Assembly (NCBI RefSeq): GCF_018390635.1
Contig: NZ_JAHBGE010000057.1
Coordinates: forward strand, 62,001-126,000
Reading direction: 5' to 3'
DNA length: 64,000 nt
From: Ancylobacter lacus
GTDB taxonomy: Bacteria > Pseudomonadota > Alphaproteobacteria > Rhizobiales > Xanthobacteraceae
Shown here: positions 17,689-27,152 of the stretch, in pieces
Position numbering within the stretch: position 1 is the first letter of the stretch
Layout of the letters: each line of letters begins with the position of its first letter
Made by a program: the position numbers and the translations under genes
The notes under the pieces: generated by a model
Databases searched by the model: none
Told to the model about the DNA's origin: nothing
Seen by the model: only the letters and a program-made list of their open reading frames with translations

Positions 17689-18515
17689 ATGCGGAACATC
17701 ACCGCCGAGGCGGCCGAGGCCACCGCCACGCCCGCCGGCTCCGACGTCGCCGTGGAAGTCCGCGGCATCGGCAAGAGATCCGCGGCATCGGCAAGAGATA
17801 TGCCGAGGTGGAGGCCCTGCGCGGCATCGACCTCGACTTCCCCACCGGCCGGCTCACCACCCTGCTCGGCCCTTCCGGCTGCGGCAAGACCACGCTGCTG
17901 AAGATCATCGCCGGTCTCATTCCCGCCAGCGCCGGCGAGGTGCGGGTGAACGGCAGGGTCGTCACCGGGCCGGGGCCGGAGCGCGCCTTCGTGTTCCAGG
18001 ATTTCGCTCTGATGCCCTGGGCCACCGTCCTGCGCAACGTCGCCTTCGGGCTGGAACTGAAGGGCATGGGCAAGGACGAGCGGCAGTCCATCGCCCGGCG
18101 CTACATCGCCGAGGTCGGGCTCTCCGGCTTCGAGAACAAATACCCGCACGAACTCTCCGGCGGCATGCGCCAGCGCGTCGGCCTCGCCCGCGCCTTCGCG
18201 GTGAATGCCGACGTGCTGCTGCTGGACGAGCCGTTCTCCGCCGTGGACGAACAGAACCGCCGCAAGTTCCAGGAGGACCTGCTGCGCCTCGTGGCGCTGG
18301 AGAAGAAGACCTTCATCTTCGTCACCCACTCCATCGAGGAGGCGGTGTACTGCTCAGACCGCATCGTCATCCTGTCGCGCCGGCCGGGCCGGGTCGCGGA
18401 GATCATCGAGCCGCAGATCGACCGTTCCGCGCCGCCGGACGCCATCCGCCGCGACCAGGGATATCTCGATACCGTCGAGGAGATCTGGCAGGGTCTCAAG
18501 CGCTATGTGGATTGA
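17689..18515 (+). pseudogene. ABC transporter ATPase, frameshifted by 20-bp duplication
   Basis: An SsuB/TauB-like ATPase with Walker A GPSGCGKTT, signature LSGGMRQRVGLARAF, Walker B VLLLDEPFSAVD and switch THSIEE all intact after 17808. The natural ATG at 17689 reads VEVRGIGKR and then leaves frame at an exact tandem 20-bp duplication (17760-17799). Removing one copy restores VEVRGIGKRYAEVEALRGID, the expected first strand of the fold. As it stands, only initiation near the GTG at 17808 would give an ATPase, and it would lack its first strand. This may be a genuine recent mutation, a phase-variable site or an assembly error. Confidence 0.85.
17760..17799 (+). repeat. Exact 20-bp tandem duplication inside ATPase gene
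   Basis: Two perfect copies of CCGCGGCATCGGCAAGAGAT abut at 17760-17779 and 17780-17799. Twenty is not a multiple of three, so the copy number sets the reading frame of the ATPase. Confidence 0.95.
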
Positions 18516-18527
18516 GGGAGGCGGACC

Positions 18528-19280
18528 ATGACGATCCTCGGCTTCCGCGTCCCGATGATGGCCTCGCTGCTGGTGTGGTGCGTGGTGTGGGAGGCGGTCG
18601 GGCAGTCCGGCGCGCTGTTCCTCATTCCCCCGCTCTCCGACGTGCTGACGGCGATGGTGGCGCTGGTGCAGACCGGCACCTGGCAGGCGGCGGCGCTCAC
18701 CACGCTGCACAGCTTCGTCCTCGGCATGTTCTTCGCCATCACGGCGGGCACGCTGCTCGGCGTGCTGATGGGCCGCTTCCCGGCGGTCGACAACCTGCTC
18801 GGCATCTGGGTCAACATCTTCGTCTCGGCCCCGCTCTCGGCGCTGGTGCCGGTGCTGATGATCCTGTTCGGCATGGGCGAGACCACGGTGGTGGTCACGG
18901 TGTTCCTGTTCGCGGTGTGGATCATCGTGCTGGACGCCCGCGCCGGCATCCAGGGGGTGCCGCCCTCCCTCGTCGAGATGGGCCGCAGCTACGGGGCCTC
19001 CGCCTTCACGCTCTATGCCCGCATCATCCTGCCGGCGGCGCTGCCGGAGATCCTCGCCGGCATCCGCCTCGGCCTGGTGCGCGGCGTGAAGGGCGTCGTC
19101 ATCGGCCAGCTGCTGGTCTCGATCATCGGCTATGGCGAGCTGTTCGAACTCTATTCCCGGAATTTCGACATGACGAATTTCTGGGCCCTCACCCTCATCC
19201 TCTTCGCGGCCGCGATGTTGCTTTCGGCTCTCGTCGAGGCCCTCGAGAAACGCGTCGACTATTACGCAGGAGTACGCTGA
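18528..19280 (+). CDS. ABC transporter permease (SsuC/TauC-like), second
   Basis: A 250-residue permease with about six membrane helices and an EAA-type loop (PPSLVEMGRSYGASAFTLYA near residue 145). It follows the ATPase by 12 bases with a GAGGCGG ribosome-binding site, and its TGA shares a base with the next ATG (TGATG). With the permease at 16857 it could form a heterodimeric channel, which is less common in the SsuC/TauC group, where a single permease normally homodimerises. Confidence 0.85.
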   Translation: MTILGFRVPMMASLLVWCVVWEAVGQSGALFLIPPLSDVLTAMVALVQTGTWQAAALTTLHSFVLGMFFAITAGTLLGVLMGRFPAVDNLLGIWVNIFVSAPLSALVPVLMILFGMGETTVVVTVFLFAVWIIVLDARAGIQGVPPSLVEMGRSYGASAFTLYARIILPAALPEILAGIRLGLVRGVKGVVIGQLLVSIIGYGELFELYSRNFDMTNFWALTLILFAAAMLLSALVEALEKRVDYYAGVR

Positions 19281-19984
19281 TGAACGCGCCTTTGGACACC
19301 ACGGTCTACGCCATCACCCCGCCGGGCATCCCGACGCTGCCGGTGGAGGGCTCGGACGCCCTGTTCCCGATCCACCGCATTTACTGCGTCGGGCGGAACT
19401 ATGCCGAGCACGCCATCGAGATGGGGCACGACCCGAACAAGGAGCCGCCCTTCTTCTTCCAGAAGAACCCCGACAACGTCATCACCGACGGCACCTTCCC
19501 CTATCCCGACAAGTCCAGCGACGTGCATTACGAGCTTGAGATGCTGGTCGCCATCGGCAAGGGCGGCGTCAACATCCCGGTCGAGAGCGCGCTCGACCAT
19601 GTGTGGGGCTATGGCGTGGGGCTCGACATGACCCGCCGCGACCTCCAGGGCGAGGCCAAGAAGCTCGGCCGGCCGTGGGAAGTCGGCAAGGCGTTCGAGG
19701 CCTCCGCGCCCTGCTCGGCGCTGGTGCCGGCGAGCCGCATCGGCCACCCCGACGCCGGCCGGGTGTGGCTGAACGTCAATGGCGAGCCGCGCCAGAAGGG
19801 CGACCTCAACCAGATGATCTGGAAGGTGCCGGAGATGATCTCCTACCTCTCCGGCCTGTTCGAGCTGAAGCCGGGCGACGTCATCATGTCCGGCACCCCG
19901 GCCGGGGTCGGCGCCATCGTGCGCGGCGACCGGCTGGAAGGCGGGGTCGACGGCGTCGCCACCCTCGAGGTGCGGGTGGTCTGA
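19280..19984 (+). CDS. Fumarylacetoacetate hydrolase-family enzyme (fumarylpyruvate hydrolase-like)
   Basis: A 234-residue FAH-fold hydrolase. YCVGRNYAEHAIEMG near residue 36, PFFFQKNPDNVI near 55, the metal/active-site segment HYELEMLVAIGKGG near 80 and SGTPAGVGAI near 205 are the family motifs. The length and motifs are closest to fumarylpyruvate/acylpyruvate hydrolases, which cleave fumarylpyruvate to fumarate and pyruvate in gentisate breakdown. No gentisate dioxygenase is adjacent. Its coupling to the ABC importer (TGATG) suggests it acts on the imported compound or a product of it. Confidence 0.82.
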   Translation: MNAPLDTTVYAITPPGIPTLPVEGSDALFPIHRIYCVGRNYAEHAIEMGHDPNKEPPFFFQKNPDNVITDGTFPYPDKSSDVHYELEMLVAIGKGGVNIPVESALDHVWGYGVGLDMTRRDLQGEAKKLGRPWEVGKAFEASAPCSALVPASRIGHPDAGRVWLNVNGEPRQKGDLNQMIWKVPEMISYLSGLFELKPGDVIMSGTPAGVGAIVRGDRLEGGVDGVATLEVRVV

Positions 19985-20027
19985 TCCCGCTCCGGCGAAA
20001 CCGGGACCTGCTGCGGAACCCGCTGAC

Positions 20028-20063
20028 GAACGCCCGGCGCGGCCCTGCCGCCGCCGGGCGTTC
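20028..20063. terminator. Strong hairpin between FAH gene and radC
   Basis: A perfect 12-bp stem GAACGCCCGGCG/CGCCGGGCGTTC with a 12-base loop lies between two convergent genes. There is no long T-run on either side, so it is a likely bidirectional but imperfect terminator. Confidence 0.5.
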
Positions 20064-20093
20064 CCGTTCTGGCGGCGGCGTGCGGGGCCGGCC

Positions 20094-20957
20094 TCAGATC
20101 AGCCGCAGCCCCCGCAGGCTGGCATGGCCGTCCTTGCCGACGATGATGTGGTCGTGCACCTCGATGCCGAGCGGCTTTGCCACTTCGGCGATGGTCTTGG
20201 TCATCTGGATGTCGGCGCTGGACGGGGTGGGGTCGCCGCTCGGGTGGTTGTGGACGAGGATCACCGCGCTCGCCGCCAGCTCCAGCGCCCGCTTCACCAC
20301 CTCGCGGGGATAGACCGGGGTGTGGTCCACCGTGCCGCGCTGCTGCACCTCGTCGGCGATGAGCTGGTTGCGCTTGTCCAGGAACAGGATGCGGAACTGC
20401 TCGTGGTCGGCGAAGGCCATGGCGGCGCGGCAATATTCCAGCACCGCGCTCCAGGAGGAGAGCACCGTGCGGCCCTTGACCTTGCCGCGCGTGACGCGCT
20501 CCACCGAGGCGGCGATGAGCTTCAGCTCGGTGACGATCGCCTCTCCCACGCCCTTGATCTCGCGCAGCCGGGCCGGCGGCGCGCTCACCACCTCGGCGAA
20601 GGAGCCGAACTTCTGGACGAGCTGCTTGGCGAGCGGCTTCACGTCGGCACGGGGTACCGCGCGGAACAGCACCAGCTCCAGCAGCTCGTAATCCGGCAGC
20701 GCATCGGCACCGGCGTTTCGAAAGCGCTCGCGCAGCCTTTCCCGATGGCCGACGAAATGAGGCGTGGACTCTTCGAGGCCGGCATGCGCGCCTCCGCCGC
20801 AGCAATCCGGCGCCAGGACCTGCGGCAGGGGCCCGGCCCCCGGGGCCGCGGGGGCGGCGAAACCGGCCGGCGACCCCTCCGGCAGGGCAGCCTCCGCCGG
20901 AACCGGGTCGCCCGGAACCGGGTGGCTCGGCACCGGGTCCCCAGGCTGCCGGCTCAT
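20094..20957 (-). CDS. radC: RadC-family JAB-domain protein
   Basis: A 287-residue RadC protein. The N-terminal 60 residues are Pro/Ala/Gly-rich and poorly conserved. A helix-hairpin-helix-like segment follows ([17 protein letters not shown]), then the JAB/MPN metalloprotease-like domain with the metal motif [14 protein letters not shown] near residue 240. The cellular role of RadC remains unsettled and the old DNA-repair assignment is doubtful. The ATG overlaps the map TGA (ATGA), so radC is translated from the map transcript. Confidence 0.9.
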   Translation of the reverse strand: MSRQPGDPVPSHPVPGDPVPAEAALPEGSPAGFAAPAAPGAGPLPQVLAPDCCGGGAHAGLEESTPHFVGHRERLRERFRNAGADALPDYELLELVLFRAVPRADVKPLAKQLVQKFGSFAEVVSAPPARLREIKGVGEAIVTELKLIAASVERVTRGKVKGRTVLSSWSAVLEYCRAAMAFADHEQFRILFLDKRNQLIADEVQQRGTVDHTPVYPREVVKRALELAASAVILVHNHPSGDPTPSSADIQMTKTIAEVAKPLGIEVHDHIIVGKDGHASLRGLRLI

Positions 20958-21784
20958 AGAGGGGTGCCGAAAACCGGCTTGTGGTAGCCCTTGGGCGACA
21001 GCGTGAAGATCTCCACGCCCGTCTCCGTCACGCCCACGGCGTGCTCGAACTGGGCGGACAGCGAGCGGTCCCGCGTCACCGCGGTCCAGCCGTCGGACAG
21101 CACCTTCACATGCGGGCGGCCGAGATTGATCATCGGCTCCACGGTGAAGATCATGCCCGGCAGCAGCTCCGGCCCCTCGCCGCGGCGGCCGACATGGACC
21201 ACGTTCGGCTCGTCGTGGAAGAGCTGGCCGACGCCATGGCCGCAGAAATCGCGCACCACGCTCATGTGGAAGGGTTCGACGAATTCCTGGATGGCGGCGC
21301 CGATATCGCCGACATGGGCGCCGGGGCGGATGGCGCGGATGCCCCGCATCATCGATTCATAGGTGACGTCGATCAGCCGCTCCGCCCGGCGGGGGATCGG
21401 GCCGATGGCGAACATGCGGCTCGAATCGCCGTGCCAGCCGTCATAGATCAGCGTGACGTCGACATTGACGATGTCGCCCTCGCGCAGCGGCTTGTCGTTG
21501 GGGATGCCGTGGCAGACGACATGGTTGATCGAGGTGCAGGTGGACTTGCGGTAGCCCCGATACATCAGCGTCGCCGGCAGCGCGCCATTGTCCATGGCGA
21601 AGTCGAACACGACCTGGTCGATCGCGTCGGTGGTGACGCCGATATCCACCATCTCGTGCACGAGATCGAGCGCTTCGGCCGCCAGCCGGCCGGCCCGGCG
21701 CATGCCCTCGAAGGCCTCGGCGCCATGGAGCTTGATATGGCCGGTCTTCCGCAGCGGCGCGCTGGCCGCTTCCACATAGGTCAT
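20954..21784 (-). CDS. map: Methionine aminopeptidase, type I
   Basis: A 276-residue cytosolic enzyme removing the N-terminal Met from new proteins. The pita-bread-fold metal ligands are visible: [17 protein letters not shown] (two Asp), [12 protein letters not shown] (His), FTVEP (Glu) and [10 protein letters not shown] (Glu). The start at 21784 gives the usual type I length. The longer open frame upstream adds a Trp/Pro-rich stretch without support. Confidence 0.93.
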   Translation of the reverse strand: MTYVEAASAPLRKTGHIKLHGAEAFEGMRRAGRLAAEALDLVHEMVDIGVTTDAIDQVVFDFAMDNGALPATLMYRGYRKSTCTSINHVVCHGIPNDKPLREGDIVNVDVTLIYDGWHGDSSRMFAIGPIPRRAERLIDVTYESMMRGIRAIRPGAHVGDIGAAIQEFVEPFHMSVVRDFCGHGVGQLFHDEPNVVHVGRRGEGPELLPGMIFTVEPMINLGRPHVKVLSDGWTAVTRDRSLSAQFEHAVGVTETGVEIFTLSPKGYHKPVFGTPL

Positions 21785-21892
21785 GTTCGGCACATCCCAG
21801 AATTTCTCAGCGGAATGTAAGCCATCCGCGCCGGGGCGCAACCATGGCGGCAACGGCCCGCACGGGCGGGCCCGCGCCGCGTGCGGATACGC

Positions 21893-23098
21893 CTATCCCA
21901 GTGCCTTGACCATGTGCACCAGCCGCCGGTCCGGCATCTGCTCCACCCGCTCGATCGAAAAGCCCTTGCGGCGATACCAGTTGATGTTCGCCGAAAGCGG
22001 CTCGCCGGTGTAGAGCCGCGCCAGCGGCCGGCCGAGCTGGCGGCCGCGCAGCTGGCCGGCTTCCAGCAGCAGGTTGCCGGTGCCCGTGCCCTGCGCCAGC
22101 GGCGAGGCGGCGAGGCTGTCGATGAGGAGGTCGTCGGCCCGCGCCTCCAGGATGAGCACCCCGGCGAGCCCATAGGGCGCGTCGACCACCCACACCTCGC
22201 GCTGGCGGAAAACCGCGGCATAGTCCCACAGCAGCGGCACCGGCTCGACGCCGAGCAGCGGGCGGTTCTTGGCATAGGCCGCCTTCTGCAGCGCCACCAC
22301 CGCCGGCAGGTCCTCCAGGCTGGCGCGCCGCAGCACCCGGCCCTCCACCTCCAGCCGCTCCGCGTTCAGCGTGCCGAGCCCGACCTTCTGGGTGCCGGCG
22401 GCGTCGAAATTTTCCGGCGCCAGCCAGGTCTCGAACGCCACCGCGCGCTGCGGCCACTCCTCCTCGGTCATGCCGAACCACGCGGTGTCGCGGTTGCGGC
22501 CCTTGATGATCATGTGGTTGCGGAACACGCCCTCGAACCGGAAGCCGTAACGCTCCGCCGCCCGGCGCGAGGGCGCGTTCAGCGCATTGCACTTCCATTC
22601 GTAACGCCGGTAGCCCAGCGTCTCGAAGGCGTAGCGCGCCATCAGGTACATCGCCTCGGTGCCGCCGGGGCGCCGCTGCAGGGCGGGGGTGAAGAGGATG
22701 TTGCCGACCTCGATCACCCGGTGCGCCGGCTCGATCCTGAGATAGGTGGCGTGGCCCACCGCCCGGCCGGTCGCCTTGTCGAGAATGGCGTAGAGCAACG
22801 GGTCCTCCTTCTCCGCCGCGACGGCGTAGTAGGAGGTGAAGGATTTGAGGCTCTCGAACGGCGGCACGCCGAGATAGGCCCATTGCCACTCGCGGTCGTC
22901 GCCATGGGACAGGGTGTAGAGGTCGGAGGCATGGCGCACCACGTCGAACGGCACGATGTCGACGAAGCGCCCGGACAGCACCTCCCGCCGCGGGCGCGGC
23001 GCCGGATCGGTGTGGACCGGCTGCCCGAAAACCGGGCCTGCCCCGCCCTCCGGCGCGCGCGCTTCCGATACCCTGTCCTGCTCGCCGCCGCCCGCCAT
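21893..23098 (-). CDS. Two-domain GNAT acetyltransferase
   Basis: A 401-residue protein with two GNAT-type halves. Residues 35-230 resemble RimJ/RimL-type acetyltransferases (EVGNILFTPALQRRPGGTEA, then ALNAPSRRAAERYGFRFEG). Residues 250-400 form a second GNAT-like domain (DSLAASPLAQGTGTGNLLLE, then NINWYRRKGFSIERV). The acceptor is unknown. The upstream frame is open far beyond 23098, but that region is antisense to the aminotransferase, and the two genes are divergent from about 23.1 kb. Start chosen at the first ATG before the conserved part. Confidence 0.8.
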   Translation of the reverse strand: MAGGGEQDRVSEARAPEGGAGPVFGQPVHTDPAPRPRREVLSGRFVDIVPFDVVRHASDLYTLSHGDDREWQWAYLGVPPFESLKSFTSYYAVAAEKEDPLLYAILDKATGRAVGHATYLRIEPAHRVIEVGNILFTPALQRRPGGTEAMYLMARYAFETLGYRRYEWKCNALNAPSRRAAERYGFRFEGVFRNHMIIKGRNRDTAWFGMTEEEWPQRAVAFETWLAPENFDAAGTQKVGLGTLNAERLEVEGRVLRRASLEDLPAVVALQKAAYAKNRPLLGVEPVPLLWDYAAVFRQREVWVVDAPYGLAGVLILEARADDLLIDSLAASPLAQGTGTGNLLLEAGQLRGRQLGRPLARLYTGEPLSANINWYRRKGFSIERVEQMPDRRLVHMVKALG

Positions 23099-23188
23099 GC
23101 CAGTCTCCGTGCCGCCGCTCTTGAAGGCGCCGTCCTGTGTGTGACAGGAATAGCAAATGTGGAAGCACAAACAATGAGGACGCCCGCC

Positions 23189-24397
23189 ATGTCCGCCGCC
23201 CTCCCCGCGCCACGTCCCTTCCCCGTCCAGGCCTTCACGCGCATCGGCGAGGAGAACGCCTTCGCGGTGCTGGCGCGGGCCACCGATCTCGCGGCGCGCG
23301 GGCACGACATCGTCAATCTCGGCATCGGCCAGCCCGACTTCGCCACGCCGCCGCACATCGTCGAGGCGGCGGTGAAGGCCCTGCGTGACGGCCACCACGG
23401 CTACACCCCCTCGGTCGGCATCGCCCCGCTGCGCGAGGCGGTGGCGGCGGACGTCCACCGCCGGCTGGGGACGAGCATCGATCCCGGCCGGGTGATGATC
23501 GTGCCCGGCGGCAAGATCACCATGTTCGCCGCCATCCTGATGTTCGGCGAGCCGGGGGCGGAGATTCTCTACCCCGACCCCGGCTTCCCCATCTACCGCT
23601 CGATGATCGAGTTCACCGGCGCCACCCCGGTCCCGGTGCCGATCCGGGAGGCGAACGGCTTTGCGGTCTCGGCGGACGAAATGCTCGGCCTCATCGGTCC
23701 CACCACCCGCCTCATCATACTCAACACACCGGCCAACCCGACGGGCGGCGTGACCCCGAAAGCGGAGATCGACGCCCTGGTGAAGGGGCTGGAGCGGCAT
23801 CCCCAGGTCGCCATCCTGTCGGACGAGATCTACGACCAGTTCCTGTTCGACGGCGCCCGCCACGCCAGCCTTCTCGCCTATCCCGAAATCCGCGACCGGC
23901 TGATCCTTTTGAATGGCTGGTCAAAGACTTACGCCATGACGGGATGGCGGCTCGGCTGGTCGCTGTGGCCGGACGGGCTGTTCGAGGCGGCGCGCAAGCT
24001 GGCGGTGAATGCCTGGTCCTGCGTCAATGCGCCGGCGCAATATGGCGCACTCGCCGCCCTCACCGGGCCGCAGGATTGCGTGGCCGCCATGGTCGCCGAG
24101 TTCGACCGCCGCCGGCAGGTGGTGGTCGAGGGTCTCAACGCCCTGCCGGGCGTGAGCTGCACCCTGCCGAAAGGCGCCTTCTACGCCTTCCCGAACGTGA
24201 CCGGCACCGGCTGGGGCTCGGCCAAGGCGCTGGCCTCCGCGCTGCTGGAAACAGCAGGCGTCGCCACCATCGGCGGGCCGGATTTCGGCGTGCATGGCGA
24301 GGGCTACATCAGGCTGTCCTACGCCAACTCGGAGCCTAACATTCGTAAGGCTCTTGAAAGGATGGGGAATTTCCTGTCCGAGGCGCGCGCCGCGTGA
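23189..24397 (+). CDS. PLP-dependent class I/II aminotransferase
   Basis: A 402-residue fold-type I aminotransferase (AspC/AlaT-like). NLGIGQPDF near residue 45, NTPANPTGG near 175, DEIYDQ near 210 and the PLP lysine in SKTYAMTGWRLGW near 240 are the classic motifs. An upstream in-frame ATG at 23174 exists, but GAGGA sits eight bases before 23189, favouring the later start. The stop overlaps the next gene's GTG (GTGA). The amino donor cannot be assigned. Aspartate, alanine or aromatic substrates are all possible. Confidence 0.88.
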   Translation: MSAALPAPRPFPVQAFTRIGEENAFAVLARATDLAARGHDIVNLGIGQPDFATPPHIVEAAVKALRDGHHGYTPSVGIAPLREAVAADVHRRLGTSIDPGRVMIVPGGKITMFAAILMFGEPGAEILYPDPGFPIYRSMIEFTGATPVPVPIREANGFAVSADEMLGLIGPTTRLIILNTPANPTGGVTPKAEIDALVKGLERHPQVAILSDEIYDQFLFDGARHASLLAYPEIRDRLILLNGWSKTYAMTGWRLGWSLWPDGLFEAARKLAVNAWSCVNAPAQYGALAALTGPQDCVAAMVAEFDRRRQVVVEGLNALPGVSCTLPKGAFYAFPNVTGTGWGSAKALASALLETAGVATIGGPDFGVHGEGYIRLSYANSEPNIRKALERMGNFLSEARAA

Positions 24398-25044
24398 GGC
24401 GGTGGCCGCGCCGGGCCGTGCTGGCGGCGGCGCTTCTGGGTGCTGTCCCACATCCCGCGAGGGCTCAGTCGGCGGGCCAGCCGACCGCCGCGGCTGTCGC
24501 CGCTCCGGCGACAGGAGCCTGCGATCCCGCGCAGGGCAATGCCCGGCTCTATCTCGATTGCCTGGCGGCGGCGGCGAAGGCGGGGCAGGAGAGGCTCGAC
24601 GCCGCCTATGCCGGGGCGCTCGCCGCCATCCGCGCCGATGAGGCGGTCGCCCCGGTGCAGCGCCAGCGCTGGGCGAATGCCATGGACGAGGCGCAGGGGC
24701 GTTTCGTGCGCTGGCGCAATTTCGAATGCCAGAACATCGCGCCCTACGAGGGTGGCGCCGCGCGCCGCACCGTGGGCGGACGGCTGATGGGACCCGATGG
24801 CCTCGGCCAGCGGCTGCTCTGCCTGATCGCCGCCAACGACGCCCGCCGCGCCGACCTCTCCCGCCGCTACCCCCCGCCGCCGGGATGGACCTACACACCC
24901 CCCGCCGCCGCCCCGGCACCCGCAACCAGCCCGCCGCCACCCGACATTCCCCCCGCGGCCGCTCCCGAAACCCCTCCGGCCCCCACCCCGCAGCCGGAGA
25001 TTCCGGCGCCGACCGGGCCGGTGCGCATCATCGATATGCCGTAG
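24394..25044 (+). CDS. Exported DUF1311/LprI-like protein with Pro-rich tail
   Basis: A 216-residue protein with a signal peptide (RRAVLAAALLGAVPHPARA) and a Cys-containing helical domain at about residues 45-130 (GACDPAQG, LYLDCLAAAAKAGQERLDAAY, RNFECQNIAPY) that fits DUF1311. This fold is also seen in LprI-type lysozyme inhibitors. A Pro/Ala-rich tail of about 65 residues follows. A GTG start overlaps the aminotransferase TGA. The lysozyme-inhibitor role is inferred from the family, not shown. Confidence 0.65.
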   Translation: MRRWPRRAVLAAALLGAVPHPARAQSAGQPTAAAVAAPATGACDPAQGNARLYLDCLAAAAKAGQERLDAAYAGALAAIRADEAVAPVQRQRWANAMDEAQGRFVRWRNFECQNIAPYEGGAARRTVGGRLMGPDGLGQRLLCLIAANDARRADLSRRYPPPPGWTYTPPAAAPAPATSPPPPDIPPAAAPETPPAPTPQPEIPAPTGPVRIIDMP

Positions 25045-25120
25045 CGTCAGCTCTCCCGGCTTGCCTCCCGGGCGGTTTGCAGCGAGTCTGCCGGCCCGAA
25101 CCGACACGAAGGAGACTACG

Positions 25121-26032
25121 ATGCCCCGCGCCATCGCGATCGGCGAAGTCATGGTGGAAATGGCCCGCGGCAGCGACGGGCGCTTCGCCCTCGGAGTCGG
25201 CGGCGACACCTTCAACACCGCCGTTTATCTCGCCCGCGCCGGTATCGAGACCGCCTATGCCACCGCGCTCGGCGACGAGGCCTATTCCGCCCGCATCCGC
25301 GCCGCGGCCGAGGGCGAGGGTCTTCTGGTGGAAACAATGCTGCAGGTGCCCGGCCGCGTTCCGGGACTGTACCTCATCGACACCGACGCCAAGGGCGAGC
25401 GCCATTTCACCTACTGGCGCGACACCGCCCCGGCCCGCGACCTGTTCGAGCTGCCGGGATGGGAGCGGGTGGCGGAGAGCATCGTCGAATCGAAACTCAT
25501 CTATCTCTCCGGCGTGACGCTGTCGCTCTATTCCAATCTCGGCCTCGGCCGCCTGCTAGCGACGCTGGAATTCGCCCGCGAACGGGGCTCCGTCGTGGTG
25601 TTCGACGGCAATTTCCGCCCGCAGGGCTGGGGCGGCGATCTGGGCCGGGCCCGGGCGGTCTATGCCGAGGCGCTGAAGCGCACCAGCATCGCCCTGCCCG
25701 GCTATGAGGACGAGGCGCGGCTGTGGGGCGACGGGTCGCCGGCCGGCACCGCCGAGCGCATCGCTACCTTCGGGGTCGGCGAGATCGTGGTGAAGAACGG
25801 ATCGCAGGGCGCCCTCATCCGTGCGGCGGGAACCTCGCAGCTCGTGCCGGCTCCGTCGCTCGCGGGCCCGGTCGTGGACACCACGGCGGCGGGCGACAGC
25901 TTCAATGCGGCCTATCTCGCCGCCCGGCTCGGCGGCGCCCAGCCGGAGACGGCGGCGGAAGCCGGCCATCGTCTCGCCGGCGCCGTCATCGGGCATCGCG
26001 GGGCGATCCTGCCGCGCACCGCAAACGCCTGA
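25121..26032 (+). CDS. kdgK: 2-dehydro-3-deoxygluconokinase (PfkB family)
   Basis: A 303-residue sugar kinase. The N-terminal GEVMVEMARGSDGRFALGVG and GGDTFNTAVYLARAG, and the C-terminal PfkB signature with the catalytic Asp in DTTAAGDSFNAAYLAA near residue 255, are the KDG-kinase pattern. It phosphorylates KDG to KDPG, the substrate of Eda, whose gene is at 61395. A clear AAGGAGA precedes the ATG at 25121. It stands alone, not in an operon with sugar-acid dehydratases. Confidence 0.85.
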   Translation: MPRAIAIGEVMVEMARGSDGRFALGVGGDTFNTAVYLARAGIETAYATALGDEAYSARIRAAAEGEGLLVETMLQVPGRVPGLYLIDTDAKGERHFTYWRDTAPARDLFELPGWERVAESIVESKLIYLSGVTLSLYSNLGLGRLLATLEFARERGSVVVFDGNFRPQGWGGDLGRARAVYAEALKRTSIALPGYEDEARLWGDGSPAGTAERIATFGVGEIVVKNGSQGALIRAAGTSQLVPAPSLAGPVVDTTAAGDSFNAAYLAARLGGAQPETAAEAGHRLAGAVIGHRGAILPRTANA

Positions 26033-26220
26033 GGCGGGCGGCAAAGGCCCGATGCGTTTGGCGACAAGGAGTTGGGGTGAGAACGCTCCTGCGAATGACT
26101 TGCAAGCCATTGACATAGCTTGCATTTCGGGAGCCGACCGGTTAAGCGGACGGCCCCTCGGCCTGCTGAGGTGCCGTCGCATTCCTGCGCAACCGCTCTG
26201 AAACGGGTCCCGACCACGCC

Positions 26221-27108
26221 ATGCACACGTCACTCCGCATCGCCATCGGCAGCGTGATCGTCAGCTTCCTCGTGCTGGGGCTTAAGTTTCTCGCCTTCCG
26301 GATGACCGGCAGCGTGGCGCTCTATTCCGACGCACTGGAAAGCCTGGTGAACGTGGCGACCGCCCTGGCTGCCGTCGCCGCCGTGAAGGTGTCCGCCCGG
26401 CCGGCGGACGATGCCCACCCCTATGGCTATGCCAAGGCGGAGTATTTTTCGGCGGTGATCGTCGGTGCCCTCATCGTGGTGGCGGCGATCTCGATTTTTC
26501 ACGAGGCCTTCCAGGCGATGCGCAACCCGGCCACGCTCGACGCGCCGTGGGAGGGCCTGCTGGTGAATGCCAGCGCCGCGGTGGTGAATGCGGCGTGGTG
26601 CTTCTTCCTGCTGCGCTTCGGGCGGCGGGTGCGCTCGCCGGCTCTGATCGCCGATGCGCAGCACCTGCTGACGGATGTGATCTCGTCAGGCGGCGTGCTG
26701 GTGGGCGTCGCGCTCGCCGTCGCCACCGGCTGGGCGATCCTCGATCCGGCGCTCGCGGCCCTGGTCGCGCTGAACATCCTGTGGTCTGGCTGGGTGGTGC
26801 TGAAGGAAAGCGTCGGCGGGCTGATGGATCAGGCCGTGCCGGAAGAGACGCTCCGACTCATCCGCAGCCGCATCGCCGCGGAAGCGGTCGGCGCGATCGA
26901 GGCCCATGACGTGCGCACCCGGCAGGCCGGCCGCATGACCTTCGTCGACTTCCACCTCGTCGTCCCCGGCGACATGGCCGTCAGCGAGGCACATGCCATT
27001 TGCGACCGGATCGAGGAGGCGCTGGTGCGCGACGTGGAGGACATCCACGTCAACATTCATGTCGAGCCGGAGGCGAAGGCGAAACAGGCAGGCATCCCGG
27101 TGATCTGA
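26221..27108 (+). CDS. Cation diffusion facilitator (CDF) family transporter
   Basis: A 295-residue metal:H+ antiporter with six predicted helices and a cytoplasmic C-terminal domain. SVALYSDALESLVN in TM2 and DAQHLLTDV in TM5 carry the transport-site residues. The TM2 site reads D-x3-S with a neighbouring Glu instead of the D-x3-D of YiiP, so metal preference cannot be inferred. The C-terminal domain from about residue 210 (VRDVEDIHVNIHVEP) is the usual dimerising metallochaperone-like fold. The ribosome-binding site is weak. Confidence 0.87.
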   Translation: MHTSLRIAIGSVIVSFLVLGLKFLAFRMTGSVALYSDALESLVNVATALAAVAAVKVSARPADDAHPYGYAKAEYFSAVIVGALIVVAAISIFHEAFQAMRNPATLDAPWEGLLVNASAAVVNAAWCFFLLRFGRRVRSPALIADAQHLLTDVISSGGVLVGVALAVATGWAILDPALAALVALNILWSGWVVLKESVGGLMDQAVPEETLRLIRSRIAAEAVGAIEAHDVRTRQAGRMTFVDFHLVVPGDMAVSEAHAICDRIEEALVRDVEDIHVNIHVEPEAKAKQAGIPVI

Positions 27109-27152
27109 CACCCACCCTACCCGGACAGTCCCGGGACCGCCGCCGGCCGGCC

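Noticed and set aside
17195-19279. An upstream extension of the FAH hydrolase frame to 929 codons
   Set aside because: It is an out-of-frame reading through permease and ATPase genes. The ATG at 19280 overlaps the permease stop in the usual way.
23099-23863. An N-terminal extension of the double GNAT to 656 residues
   Set aside because: This part is antisense to the aminotransferase coding sequence and unlike any protein family. The ATG at 23098 precedes the conserved domain.
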